Below the pieces are notes generated by a model. It ran no database searches. It worked only from the letters and a program-made list of their open reading frames with translations, and was not told where the DNA came from. From positions 5,747 to 69,746 of the forward strand of contig JBGVOD010000043.1 in NCBI GenBank assembly GCA_045126215.1: 64,000 bases of DNA, read 5' to 3'. Shown in pieces: positions 17,679 through 26,084 of the stretch. The position numbers were made by a program, and so were the translations under genes. The first letter of the stretch is position 1, and every line of letters begins with the position of its first letter. Source of the DNA: SVEL01 sp045126215. Its GTDB lineage: Bacteria > Bacillota > Clostridia > Lachnospirales > Lachnospiraceae.

Positions 17679-17700
17679 ATATACCTTTTGACACACTAAT
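17677..17700 (+). repeat. Solitary arm resembling the 58.5-kb palindrome
   Basis: Fourteen bases at 17677-17690 (AAATATACCTTTTG) match the right arm of the palindrome at 58463-58589 exactly, and the next bases are similar. No matching second arm is nearby. Confidence 0.4.
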
Positions 17701-17726
17701 AAATGATTTGTAGTGATTTTATAAAA

Positions 17727-17753
17727 ATCCCCCTTTTAGGGGGGTGTTTTTTT
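17727..17753 (+). terminator. Intrinsic terminator of aguB
   Basis: CCCCC pairs with GGGGG over a short loop and is followed by GTGTTTTTTT. Confidence 0.85.
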
Positions 17754-17821
17754 GCTGTGACTAATGTACTATGTGAAATGTAAGAAATAATAATTTTTTT
17801 ATATGGAGTGAGGAAGAAGAT

Positions 17822-18670
17822 ATGAAGAAAAGAACAAAAAGAATTGTTACACTAATCGCAGCAATTATGATGGTGTTGTCAACAACACTTGTTGCATTTG
17901 CAGCAGGAGAGGGTACCAGTAAAAAGGATGAAGGCAAAAAAGTAGAGATTTCTAACATCGTTATTAATGTCCTTTTACCAAATGGTAAGGAAAGTGATAT
18001 TGAAAAGATTGTTAAGAATCCATACGATGATTCAGCTGACAGATACTGGTTTCATGATGAAAGATTCAAATGTACATTGTCATACAACGAAAATGATGTT
18101 GTATCATATGATGTAAGCAAAAATGTTTCAGGAAAGAAACTTAAGGATGTTAAGCTTGAAGATGTTATTACATTGAACTTCAAAGATAGTGATTTATTAG
18201 CAGCAATTAATGAAAAGACAAATAATACACCAATTGCTTATACAGCTGATAGTTATGAAGTAAAGCTTCTTGCTGTAAAGTTCATCTATAACTCATGGCA
18301 TATTGATGCAATGATTGATGTTAAACAGGAAGAGGAAACAACAACAGTAGAGGAAACAACAACAGTAGAAGAGACAACAACAGTTGAAGAGACAACAACA
18401 GTTGAGGAGACAACAACAGTAGAAGAAACAACTACAGGTGCAGTGATTTTAGATGATGAGCAGCCACTTGCTACAGGTGATGTAAATGAAATAAGCAGTG
18501 TAGAAACAGAAACAACAACTGCTAAGGATTTAAAAGGTATTGCAATTGAAGATGCAGAACAGCCACTTGCTACAGGTGATAACACAATGGTATGGGTATT
18601 TACATTCTGTGCATTGATTTCATTGACAGTTATTGTAGTAACAAACTTCACTGGTAAAGAAAACAAATAA
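17822..18670 (+). CDS. Secreted, wall-anchored surface protein with VEETTT repeats
   Basis: This 282-residue protein has a signal peptide (residues 1 to about 28, ending AFA-AG) and an unknown globular domain (about 30-168). A Thr/Glu repeat of six EETTTV units (171-206) follows, and the tail ends in a hydrophobic segment and basic residues. PLATGD occurs twice, once after the repeats and once right before the final membrane segment. The second copy sits where a sortase LPxTG motif would be, so it is probably a variant sorting signal. The repeat would act as an extended, perhaps glycosylated, stalk. GAGGAAG precedes the ATG. The gene is flanked by terminators and stands alone. Confidence 0.8.
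   Translation: MKKRTKRIVTLIAAIMMVLSTTLVAFAAGEGTSKKDEGKKVEISNIVINVLLPNGKESDIEKIVKNPYDDSADRYWFHDERFKCTLSYNENDVVSYDVSKNVSGKKLKDVKLEDVITLNFKDSDLLAAINEKTNNTPIAYTADSYEVKLLAVKFIYNSWHIDAMIDVKQEEETTTVEETTTVEETTTVEETTTVEETTTVEETTTGAVILDDEQPLATGDVNEISSVETETTTAKDLKGIAIEDAEQPLATGDNTMVWVFTFCALISLTVIVVTNFTGKENK
18332..18439 (+). repeat. 18-bp tandem repeat encoding EETTTV
   Basis: Six in-frame units of 18 bp run from codon 171 to 206 of the surface protein. Third-position differences show the copies are not brand new. Confidence 0.9.
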
Positions 18671-18686
18671 TAGAATAAAGTAAAAT

Positions 18687-18720
18687 AAAAAGTGCTTCGC
18701 ATAATGCGAAGCACTTTTTT
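18687..18720. terminator. Bidirectional intrinsic terminator
   Basis: A perfect 11-bp stem (18691-18701 with 18705-18715) with a 3-nt loop has TTTTTT after it on the plus strand and TTTTTATTTTA after it on the minus strand. It serves the surface protein gene and the ABC-F gene. Confidence 0.9.
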
Positions 18721-18745
18721 GTGTCCGATCAGAGATGGGCGGAAT

Positions 18746-18874
18746 CTACAATTCTTCTGTCTTAAAGGTTGTATAGCCCTTATAGTAATAGCTGTGGTCT
18801 ATGCCTTTTATATAGACATCACGGCTATTGATATCATCGGTCAGGGCTTCTTTGAAAAGGAGATTGATTTTTGG
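18746..18874 (-). pseudogene. In-frame protein tail directly behind the ABC-F stop codon
   Basis: Right after the TAA of the ABC-F gene, the same frame stays open for 42 codons to a TAG at 18746-18748. The encoded peptide looks protein-like (it includes SRDVYIKGIDHSYYYKGY) and its base composition looks richer in G and C than its surroundings. There is no ribosome binding site. I read it as the remnant of a lost gene's C-terminus, or less likely a readthrough extension. I do not recognise the family. Confidence 0.45.
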
Positions 18875-20500
18875 TTATTCGATATCATCATCAGCTGCAA
18901 CCTGACGTTTTCTTGCCATAATATCACTTTCGAGATATTCATCATATGTTGATACTTTGTCGATAAGCTGACCGTTTACGATTTCCATAATACGGTTGGC
19001 TGTTGTTTGTATAAACTGATGATCATGAGATGCAAATAATAATGCACCTGGGAATTTAATCAATCCATTATTTAATGCTGTAATTGATTCCATATCTAAA
19101 TGGTTTGTTGGCTCGTCAAGGATAAGAACATTTGCTCCTGAAATCATCATTTTTGAGAGCATACATCTTACTTTTTCACCACCGGATAAAACTTTTACAC
19201 GCTTCATACCGTCATCTCCGGCAAAAAGCATTCTACCAAGGAAACCACGAACATAAGTTGCATCTTTGATTTCTGAAAACTGTGTAAGCCAGTCAACAAT
19301 AGTGTCATCACAGTCAAAATCTTTTGTGTTATCTTTTGGGAAATAAGCATTTGTAATTGTTACGCCCCATTTATAAGAACCTTCATCTGGCTCCATTTCA
19401 CCGGATAAAATCTTGAATAATGTTGTTTTTGCAATTTCATTTGAACCTACAAAAGCTACTTTGTCTTCTCTTCCTATAATGAAAGAAATGTTATCCAAAA
19501 CTTTTACACCATCAACGGTTTTTGAAATACCTTCAACTGTAAGTACTTCATTACCGATTTCTCTGTTTGGTCTAAAGTCAATATAAGGATACTTTCTGCT
19601 TGAAGGTTTGATTTCGTCAAGTTCAATCTTTTCAAGAGCTTTCTTTCTAGATGTTGCCTGCTTTGATTTTGAAGCATTGGCACTGAATCTTTGTATAAAT
19701 TCCTGTAATTCCTTGATTTTTTCTTCTTTTTTCTTATTTGCTTCTTTCATTTGCTTTACAAGTAACTGACTTGATTCATACCAAAAATCATAGTTACCTG
19801 CATAGAGCTGGATTTTTGCATAGTCAATATCTGCAATATGAGTACAAACTTTGTTAAGGAAATATCTGTCATGAGATACAACTATGACAGTATTTTCAAA
19901 GTTTATAAGAAATTCTTCAAGCCATGCAATTGCGTCCAAATCTAAATGGTTTGTAGGCTCGTCGAGGAGCAAAATATCAGGATTACCAAATAATGCCTGA
20001 GCTAATAATACTTTAACCTTTTCGCTACCACGAAGTTCTTTAAGTAATTTGTAATGAAGGTCTGTTTCGATGCCTAATCCATTTAAAAGTGTTGCGGCAT
20101 CCGATTCGGCTTCCCAGCCATTCATAGTTGCAAATTCACCTTCGAGTTCACTTGCCTTTATTCCGTCTTCATCTGTAAAATCTTCCTTGGCATAAAGAGC
20201 TTCTTTTTCTTTCATTATTTCATAAAGTCTCTTATTACCCATAATTACTGTATCAAGTACAGGATATTCATCATATTTGAAATGATCCTGTTGTAAAAAT
20301 GAAAGACGCTGTCCGGGTGTTATAACAATATCACCATTAGTTGGTTCAAGCTGGCCTGACAAAATCTTCAAAAATGTTGATTTACCTGCACCATTTGCAC
20401 CAATAAGACCGTAACAGTTTCCTTCTGTGAATTTGATGTTTACGTCTTCAAATAATGCTTTCTTACCTAATCTTAGAGTTACATTGTTTGCACTAATCAT
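18875..20500 (-). CDS. ABC-F ATPase, YkpA/YbiT type
   Basis: This 541-residue protein has two ABC ATPase domains joined by a charged linker and no membrane segments. It therefore belongs to the ABC-F translation factors, which act at the ribosomal E site. The first Walker A is GANGAGKST and the second signature is LSGGEKVR, both normal. The second Walker A (GSNEIAKTT) and first signature (LRGSEK) are degenerate. These two would form one composite ATP site, so one of the two sites is probably weak. I believe this asymmetry is shared by the YkpA branch. Antibiotic resistance is not implied. The gene is divergent from the GlgX-like gene. Confidence 0.9.
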   Translation of the reverse strand: MISANNVTLRLGKKALFEDVNIKFTEGNCYGLIGANGAGKSTFLKILSGQLEPTNGDIVITPGQRLSFLQQDHFKYDEYPVLDTVIMGNKRLYEIMKEKEALYAKEDFTDEDGIKASELEGEFATMNGWEAESDAATLLNGLGIETDLHYKLLKELRGSEKVKVLLAQALFGNPDILLLDEPTNHLDLDAIAWLEEFLINFENTVIVVSHDRYFLNKVCTHIADIDYAKIQLYAGNYDFWYESSQLLVKQMKEANKKKEEKIKELQEFIQRFSANASKSKQATSRKKALEKIELDEIKPSSRKYPYIDFRPNREIGNEVLTVEGISKTVDGVKVLDNISFIIGREDKVAFVGSNEIAKTTLFKILSGEMEPDEGSYKWGVTITNAYFPKDNTKDFDCDDTIVDWLTQFSEIKDATYVRGFLGRMLFAGDDGMKRVKVLSGGEKVRCMLSKMMISGANVLILDEPTNHLDMESITALNNGLIKFPGALLFASHDHQFIQTTANRIMEIVNGQLIDKVSTYDEYLESDIMARKRQVAADDDIE

Positions 20501-20571
20501 ATTTCTTCCAAACCTTTCTAAATGTATACCTTATAATTTTACATTAAATGTTGTATTTTGCAAGTTTTTTC

Positions 20572-20600
20572 TTGTTTAGATAAGGTATTTAGAGTATACT
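20572..20600 (+). promoter_or_regulatory. Probable sigma-A promoter of the GlgX-like gene
   Basis: TTGTTT, a 17-bp spacer and TATACT lie about 118 bases before the ATG at 20719. Confidence 0.5.
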
Positions 20601-20718
20601 TTACATATGATAATACTATGGTCGAAAGTTCAAAAGTATAATAATGCCTGCATACTGCAAGGTTGTGAAACGATTTACGGTTATCAGTCAGGGTGAAAAT
20701 AAAAGGATAGGTTGAAAT

Positions 20719-22638
20719 ATGAATATAAATGAGAGAATAAACAAAATTGTTGTTACACCAGGAAAGGCAATTCCGCTCGGGGCCACTGTTACAAAAACAG
20801 GGGTTAATTTTAGTGTAGAGGTAACAGATGGAAAAGAACTCTCATTGATTATATACAAAAAGAACAGCACTGATATTTTAAAAGAAATAAAATTTACGGA
20901 GGATATGAAATTTGGTAAGGTATATTCTATGAATGTACAGAATTTTGACATCCGGTACTATGACTATGGCTATATTCTTGATGGAGAGAAGTATTTTGAC
21001 GCCTATGCAAAGATTGTTAATGGAAATCAAGTGTTTGGTAAATCATGGGATGTTAAAAGGAAAGTTGATGAAAATAATAGTTATAAATATGTCAGAACAT
21101 TTGATAATACTGAAAAATCAGTTATTACATATTCTGTTTATAGTGACAGCTATAATTGGGAGGATGATGTAAAAGTATCCTATGATTTTTCAGATATGAT
21201 TATATATAGAATTCATCCTAGAAGTTTTACAATGGACAAGAGTGCAAAAGTTAGAAATAATGGAACGTTTTCAGGAATCGTTGAAAAAATCCCATATATG
21301 AAACAGCTTGGTATTACTAGTATAGAACTAATGCCATCATATGACTTTGATGAAAATAGTCAGAAAATAAACTTTTTTGGATATACTGATGGACATTATT
21401 TTGCACCAAAGAGTGCATATTCTAAGAAAACAGGCAAATATGCAGTAGATGAATTTAAAAATATGGTAAAAGAGCTTCATAAGAATGGTATCGAAGTAAT
21501 TATGGAGTTTTATTTCACGGAGAATATTGTTCCTAATATGATTTGTGAATGCCTTAGATATTGGGTGCTTGAGTATCATATTAATGGCATAAGGGTTAAT
21601 CTTGATGCTGCAGACGTAAAAATGCTGAAGAGTGATGCAGTTCTGTGGGATACAAAGATTATTGGAGATAGATGGGATATTATAGATACATATCCAAAAG
21701 GGAATCCGGAATATGGACAAAAGAGACATTTAGCCGTTTGTCATGATGGCTTTATGGTTACAGCAAGAAGATTTATTAAGAGTGATGAAAATCAGATTTA
21801 TGACATTGTTACAAGATTAAAGGATAACAATGAAATAGGCAGTATAATTAATTATTTGGCAAATCATAATAGTTTTTCAGTAATGGATATGGTTAGCTTT
21901 GAAAGAAAACATAATGAATCAAATGGTGAAGCGAATGAGGATGGTGCTGAATATAATTATAGTTGGAACTGTGGCACAGAGGGACCTACCAGGAAGAGAA
22001 AGATACAGGAACTTCGTAGAAAACAGATAAAAAATGCATTTACATTGCTGTTGTTGGCACAGGGAACTCCTATGATTTTTGCGGGAGATGAGATGTGTCA
22101 TACGAGAATGGGGAATAACAATGCATATTGTCAGGATAATGAGATTAATTACATTAACTGGAATATGAAAAAGATGGGCAATGAAATTAATCAGTACGTT
22201 AAAAAACTTATTGAGTTTAGAAAAGCCCATAAGATTATTCATATGGAAAATGTAATGAAAATGATAGATATGAAAAATGATGGATGTCCTGATTTATCAG
22301 TACACGGAATATTACCATGGAGAGTTGATTATCATCATGTAAATAGAACCTTTGCATTTTTGTATAATGAAAAATATTCTGAAATTGCAGATGATAGTGG
22401 GATGATTTATATTGCTTTTAATATGTATTGGGAAAGTCAGGAATTTAACATTCCATTATCAGACAGAACATATGAGTGGAAGGTAGAGTTTGCTACAGAT
22501 GATTTGGCAAAGGAAACAATTGAGGTGAAAAATAATAGAACAGTAGAAGTTCCACCAAGATGTATTGTAGTACTTACTGCCAGAAAAAAGTGTGAAATTA
22601 TGGCTAAAGGCCCGAAAGCCATAAAGAAATTAAGGTAA
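20719..22638 (+). CDS. GlgX/isoamylase-like GH13 protein without catalytic residues
   Basis: This 639-residue protein has an N-terminal CBM48-like domain (about 10-115) and a GH13 barrel that aligns with glycogen debranching enzymes. Matching stretches are IYRIHPRSFT, CLRYWVLEYHINGIR and KHNESNGEANEDGAEYNYSW. The catalytic motifs are changed. The nucleophile Asp is N294 (GIRVN), the acid/base Glu is D317 (GDRWD), the third Asp is N384 (NHNSF), and the DVVxNH region reads EFYFTE (263-268). The loop between that region and CLRYWV is also shortened. It is probably a glucan-binding or regulatory pseudoenzyme. No other glycogen gene lies nearby. The ATG is preceded only by a weak GATAGG-like site. 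Confidence 0.85.
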   Translation: MNINERINKIVVTPGKAIPLGATVTKTGVNFSVEVTDGKELSLIIYKKNSTDILKEIKFTEDMKFGKVYSMNVQNFDIRYYDYGYILDGEKYFDAYAKIVNGNQVFGKSWDVKRKVDENNSYKYVRTFDNTEKSVITYSVYSDSYNWEDDVKVSYDFSDMIIYRIHPRSFTMDKSAKVRNNGTFSGIVEKIPYMKQLGITSIELMPSYDFDENSQKINFFGYTDGHYFAPKSAYSKKTGKYAVDEFKNMVKELHKNGIEVIMEFYFTENIVPNMICECLRYWVLEYHINGIRVNLDAADVKMLKSDAVLWDTKIIGDRWDIIDTYPKGNPEYGQKRHLAVCHDGFMVTARRFIKSDENQIYDIVTRLKDNNEIGSIINYLANHNSFSVMDMVSFERKHNESNGEANEDGAEYNYSWNCGTEGPTRKRKIQELRRKQIKNAFTLLLLAQGTPMIFAGDEMCHTRMGNNNAYCQDNEINYINWNMKKMGNEINQYVKKLIEFRKAHKIIHMENVMKMIDMKNDGCPDLSVHGILPWRVDYHHVNRTFAFLYNEKYSEIADDSGMIYIAFNMYWESQEFNIPLSDRTYEWKVEFATDDLAKETIEVKNNRTVEVPPRCIVVLTARKKCEIMAKGPKAIKKLR

Positions 22639-22639
22639 T

Positions 22640-22674
22640 TAAAAAGCCCAAATTGGACTTGCCAACTTTGGACT
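22640..22674 (-). terminator. Terminator of the DUF4250 gene
   Basis: A 12-bp stem with one bulge (22645-22656 with 22662-22674) is followed on the minus strand by TTTTTAATT. Confidence 0.6.
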
Positions 22675-22750
22675 TTCTTATAAAGCTAACCCTCTCGAAT
22701 AGAGCTATTATAAATAGAAAATATATATAAATTCGAAAAGCTTATATTAT

Positions 22751-22930
22751 TTAGGAAAACTTATTTAATGATGGGTTATATTCATAGTTGATAGCTTTTA
22801 ACTTGTCAATAATTGATTTTTGCTCAACATTAAGGTGAATACATAATGAGTCAAGAGATGAATAGTTATCTCTAAGCTGAGTATTCACATAGCTTAATAA
22901 TATAATGGGGTCATTTGGGATGTTTGGCAT
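22751..22930 (-). CDS. DUF4250 family small protein
   Basis: This is a 59-residue protein on the minus strand with ATG at 22930 and TAA at 22751-22753. AGGAG lies nine bases before the start. The sequence (MPNIPNDPIILLSYVNTQL, then a YSSLDSLC segment and a YEYNPSLNKF ending) matches what I know of DUF4250, a short cytoplasmic protein family of unknown function in Firmicutes and Bacteroidetes. It fills most of the gap between the GlgX-like gene and the DUF4143 ATPase gene, and has its own terminator. The remaining stretch 22675-22750 shows nothing. Confidence 0.85.
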   Translation of the reverse strand: MPNIPNDPIILLSYVNTQLRDNYSSLDSLCIHLNVEQKSIIDKLKAINYEYNPSLNKFS

Positions 22931-23082
22931 TATATAGTACTCCTTTTAATTATAATATTTTGTTGATCATTGTGTATTTTATTATCGATTTATGATAAAT
23001 TCAATAGTGATATTTGTCAATGATTTTTTTTAATGTAAAAAAAGTATGTGCAATTATACCATAAATATAAGGTGGGTTGATA

Positions 23083-24393
23083 ATGTATAGAGAAATACTG
23101 TGTGAACTTGATGAATGGAAAACTAAATCAAATAAAAAACATTTAATATTAATCGGTCAAAAAGGTGTTGGAAAGTCATATATATTGAATGATTTTGGAA
23201 CAGGATTTTTTAATAATACTGTGATCTTTGATTTTAAAACTCAGGACTATATCAGATATTTATTTGAAAAAGATATAGATGCCTCAAAAATTGAGACTAT
23301 GCTGTCTATAACATGTGGACAGGAACTTGTTCCGGGAGAAACATTTGTTGTATTTGAAAACATCGATTTGCTTGAAAAATACGATGAAATTATGTATTTT
23401 TTAAAAGAAAATCTTGGAGAATATCACATGGCATTTACCTTCTATTATAGTGAAGAACTTGCATTTAACAAGATAGGAAAGAAAAAAATACAGGATGATT
23501 TTTATGTTTTGTCATTACATTCGATGAATTTTTATGAATTTCTTATTGCATGTCGTGAAAATAAGCTGTCAAATAGTATAAAGGATGTTGATAAGAAATC
23601 TCTATCTGAAGAAGAAATAAAAAAGATACACAATCTGCTAAAAGTTTATTTGTTGATAGGTGGATTACCAAATGTTGTACAAGTGTATGTTGATACAAAG
23701 AATATAAACGAAGCATTAAGTGAAAAGAATAGAGTGCTTTTTGAATATAAAACAAAAATGGATAAAATTGAAAATAAAACTCTCAAGAATAAGGTTATCT
23801 CAATCTGGGAGAGTATACCAAAGCAGCTTTTGAAGGACAATAAAAAATTCCAATATAGAATTGTTAAAGAATCTGCAAGGGCCAGAGAATATGAAGAGGG
23901 GCTTAAGTGGCTTGCAGATAATAAATTTGTAAATTTATTATATAGAATGAATGCAAAGAAAAAGGATGAACAAGGTAAATATAAATTTACAGATAAAGAT
24001 GAAAAATCATATGAAGTATATTTCAATGATATCGGAATATTATGCAGTTATTTAAATCTGGAATATGATGATATAGATATTGACAAGCTACATAAGTTGA
24101 AAAACGGAGCATTACTTTTAGAATATGTATTTCATGAATTGAAAGCTGATAAGAATATTAATAATTTATACTATTGGATATCTGAATCAACTGCAAAAAT
24201 TGAATTTTTGTTTGGTGAACCGGGAGAAGCGATTCCTGTATGCATAGATATTGGAAATAACACGAAGGCTCAAAGCCTTAAAGTATATAGAGAAATATAT
24301 AAGCCACAAATGGCTATCAAAATTACTAAAGATGATTTTTATATGAAAAACAGGATATATGGTGTTCCATTATATGCGATATGGAATTTGTAA
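23083..24393 (+). CDS. AAA ATPase with DUF4143-like C-terminal domain
   Basis: This 436-residue protein has an N-terminal AAA_14-type ATPase with Walker A GQKGVGKS at residues 25-32 and an acidic Walker B (FVVFENIDLL). Its C-terminal third resembles the DUF4143 domain, which has a restriction-endonuclease-like fold. The family is widespread and often multicopy in gut Firmicutes, and its role is unknown. Links to mobile elements or defence have been suggested but nothing here shows that. I chose the ATG at 23083, seven bases after AAGGTGG, over a TTG six bases earlier. The gene stands alone. Confidence 0.8.
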   Translation: MYREILCELDEWKTKSNKKHLILIGQKGVGKSYILNDFGTGFFNNTVIFDFKTQDYIRYLFEKDIDASKIETMLSITCGQELVPGETFVVFENIDLLEKYDEIMYFLKENLGEYHMAFTFYYSEELAFNKIGKKKIQDDFYVLSLHSMNFYEFLIACRENKLSNSIKDVDKKSLSEEEIKKIHNLLKVYLLIGGLPNVVQVYVDTKNINEALSEKNRVLFEYKTKMDKIENKTLKNKVISIWESIPKQLLKDNKKFQYRIVKESARAREYEEGLKWLADNKFVNLLYRMNAKKKDEQGKYKFTDKDEKSYEVYFNDIGILCSYLNLEYDDIDIDKLHKLKNGALLLEYVFHELKADKNINNLYYWISESTAKIEFLFGEPGEAIPVCIDIGNNTKAQSLKVYREIYKPQMAIKITKDDFYMKNRIYGVPLYAIWNL

Positions 24394-24400
24394 TTATAAA

Positions 24401-24433
24401 CGGATTGCTATGTACATCGTACATGGCAATCCG
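24401..24433. terminator. Hairpin between convergent genes
   Basis: A 15-bp stem (24401-24415 with 24419-24433, one G-U pair) with a 3-nt loop lies between the ATPase gene and citrate synthase. The T tails on both sides are weak. Confidence 0.6.
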
Positions 24434-24500
24434 CTTAATTCATGATAATAGAAAGTTCGCAGATCAAACTGTCTATTATAAAAATATATAATGTATATAT

Positions 24501-25862
24501 TTATCTGTCTTCCATATTTACATATGGTTTTCTCTTTGCAACATTCTTGTAGCCAGGACGGATAATCTTTCCTCCGTTTATTAATTCCTCAAGTCTGTGT
24601 GCACTCCATCCTGCAATACGGGCAATTGCAAAGATTGGTGTGTATAATTCTGTCGGTAAACCTAACATACTGTAAACAAATCCACTGTAGAAGTCTACAT
24701 TTGCACTGACACCCTTGAACATTTTACGTTCTCTTGCAATTACTTCAGGAGCTAAACGTTCAACTTTTGAATAAAGAGAAAATTCTTTGTTCATACCTTT
24801 TTCTATAGAAAGTTTTTCAACGAAACCTTTTAATATTTTTGCTCTTGGATCTGAAATCGAATAAACTGCATGACCCATACCATAAATCAGTCCTGCATTA
24901 TCAAAGGCCTGTTTGTTAAGTAAGCGGTGAAGATAATCAGCAATTTCTCCTTCGTCTTCCCAGTCCTTAAGATTTTTCTTCATATCTTCAAACATCTGTA
25001 TAACCTTTATATTGGCACCACCATGCTTTGGACCTTTAAGGGAGCCTAATGAAGCAGCCACAGCAGAGTATGTATCTGTGCCGGAAGATGTTACAACATG
25101 ATTTGTAAATGTTGAGTTGTTACCACCGCCATGCTCAGCATGTATAACAAGAGCAATATCCAAAATTTTTGCTTCCAGTTCTGTATATTTCTGGTCAGGA
25201 CGCAGTGTGTAAAGTATATTTTCTGCGGTTGAAAGCTCTGGAGATGGTGTGTGAATAAATAAACTTTCACCATCATGATAGTGTTTGTATGCCTGATATC
25301 CATATACAGAAATCATTGGGAACAATGAAATAAGCATAAGACTCTGTCTTAAAACGTTTGGTACGGAAATGTCATCAGCAGCATCATCATAAGAGTAAAG
25401 TGTTAATACACTTCTTGCAAGAGTGTTCATCATATCCTTGCTTGGTGCTTTCATAATGATATCTCGAACAAAGTTTGTAGGTAATGTACGATAGTCAGCA
25501 AGCTCTTTACAAAATGCTTTAAGTTCACTTTCTGTTGGAAGGTCACCGAAAAGCAAAAGATATGTTACTTCTTCGAAACCAAAACGGTTATCTTTCAAAA
25601 AACCTTCTACGATTTGTTCTATATCATAACCTCTGTAATATAGCTTTCCTTCACAAGGAACAACTTCACATTCATCAATTGTATATGCTTTTATTTCACC
25701 AATCTCAGTAAGACCGGTTAAAACACCTTGGCCATTTAAATCACGTAGACCACGCTTTACGCTATATTTAGTATATAATTCAGGGTCTATTGCATGAGAA
25801 GTACATTTTTCAGCTAGCTTGATTATTTCTGGTGTTATTTCAGAATAATTTTTCTTTGACAT
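24501..25862 (-). CDS. gltA: Citrate synthase
   Basis: Citrate synthase joins acetyl-CoA and oxaloacetate. The catalytic regions are visible: HAEHGGGNNSTFTNHV and the GMGHAVYSISDPRA stretch with the second active-site His. I place the start at 25862 (MSKKNYSEI), giving 453 residues, because an AAAGGGG site lies before it. A longer frame to 25976 adds 38 residues unlike the family. In an anaerobe with gdhA (48.7 kb) the likely role is the oxidative branch to 2-oxoglutarate and glutamate. Aconitase and isocitrate dehydrogenase are not in the window. Confidence 0.92.
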   Translation of the reverse strand: MSKKNYSEITPEIIKLAEKCTSHAIDPELYTKYSVKRGLRDLNGQGVLTGLTEIGEIKAYTIDECEVVPCEGKLYYRGYDIEQIVEGFLKDNRFGFEEVTYLLLFGDLPTESELKAFCKELADYRTLPTNFVRDIIMKAPSKDMMNTLARSVLTLYSYDDAADDISVPNVLRQSLMLISLFPMISVYGYQAYKHYHDGESLFIHTPSPELSTAENILYTLRPDQKYTELEAKILDIALVIHAEHGGGNNSTFTNHVVTSSGTDTYSAVAASLGSLKGPKHGGANIKVIQMFEDMKKNLKDWEDEGEIADYLHRLLNKQAFDNAGLIYGMGHAVYSISDPRAKILKGFVEKLSIEKGMNKEFSLYSKVERLAPEVIARERKMFKGVSANVDFYSGFVYSMLGLPTELYTPIFAIARIAGWSAHRLEELINGGKIIRPGYKNVAKRKPYVNMEDR

Positions 25863-26037
25863 ATAAAGTCCCCTTTCGCTATTTTTTGCTATGTTTAAGC
25901 AAGAATTTGCTAAATATTTTACTAGTTTACCATAATAAAAAAGAATCAACAAGCTTATGCGTTTTTTTTTACACATTTTTCATAATTCTGCAAAAATTTA
26001 TATTATTATATAATAATTAGGATATAAATTTGTAATT

Positions 26038-26065
26038 TTGTGTGGTACAATAAAATGTCTATAAT
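26038..26065 (+). promoter_or_regulatory. Possible promoter of the rarA operon
   Basis: TTGTGT, a 16-bp spacer and TATAAT end 19 bases before the rarA ATG. The -35 box is weak. Confidence 0.35.
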
Positions 26066-26084
26066 TATACATATGGAGTAGAAG

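Noticed and set aside
18286..18714. 142-codon minus-strand frame rich in Val and Ser
   Set aside because: It is the complement of the VEETTT repeats and their flanks; the plus-strand protein has a signal peptide and anchor.
23083..24393. Defence island around the DUF4143 ATPase
   Set aside because: Neighbours are metabolic genes and no second defence gene is present.
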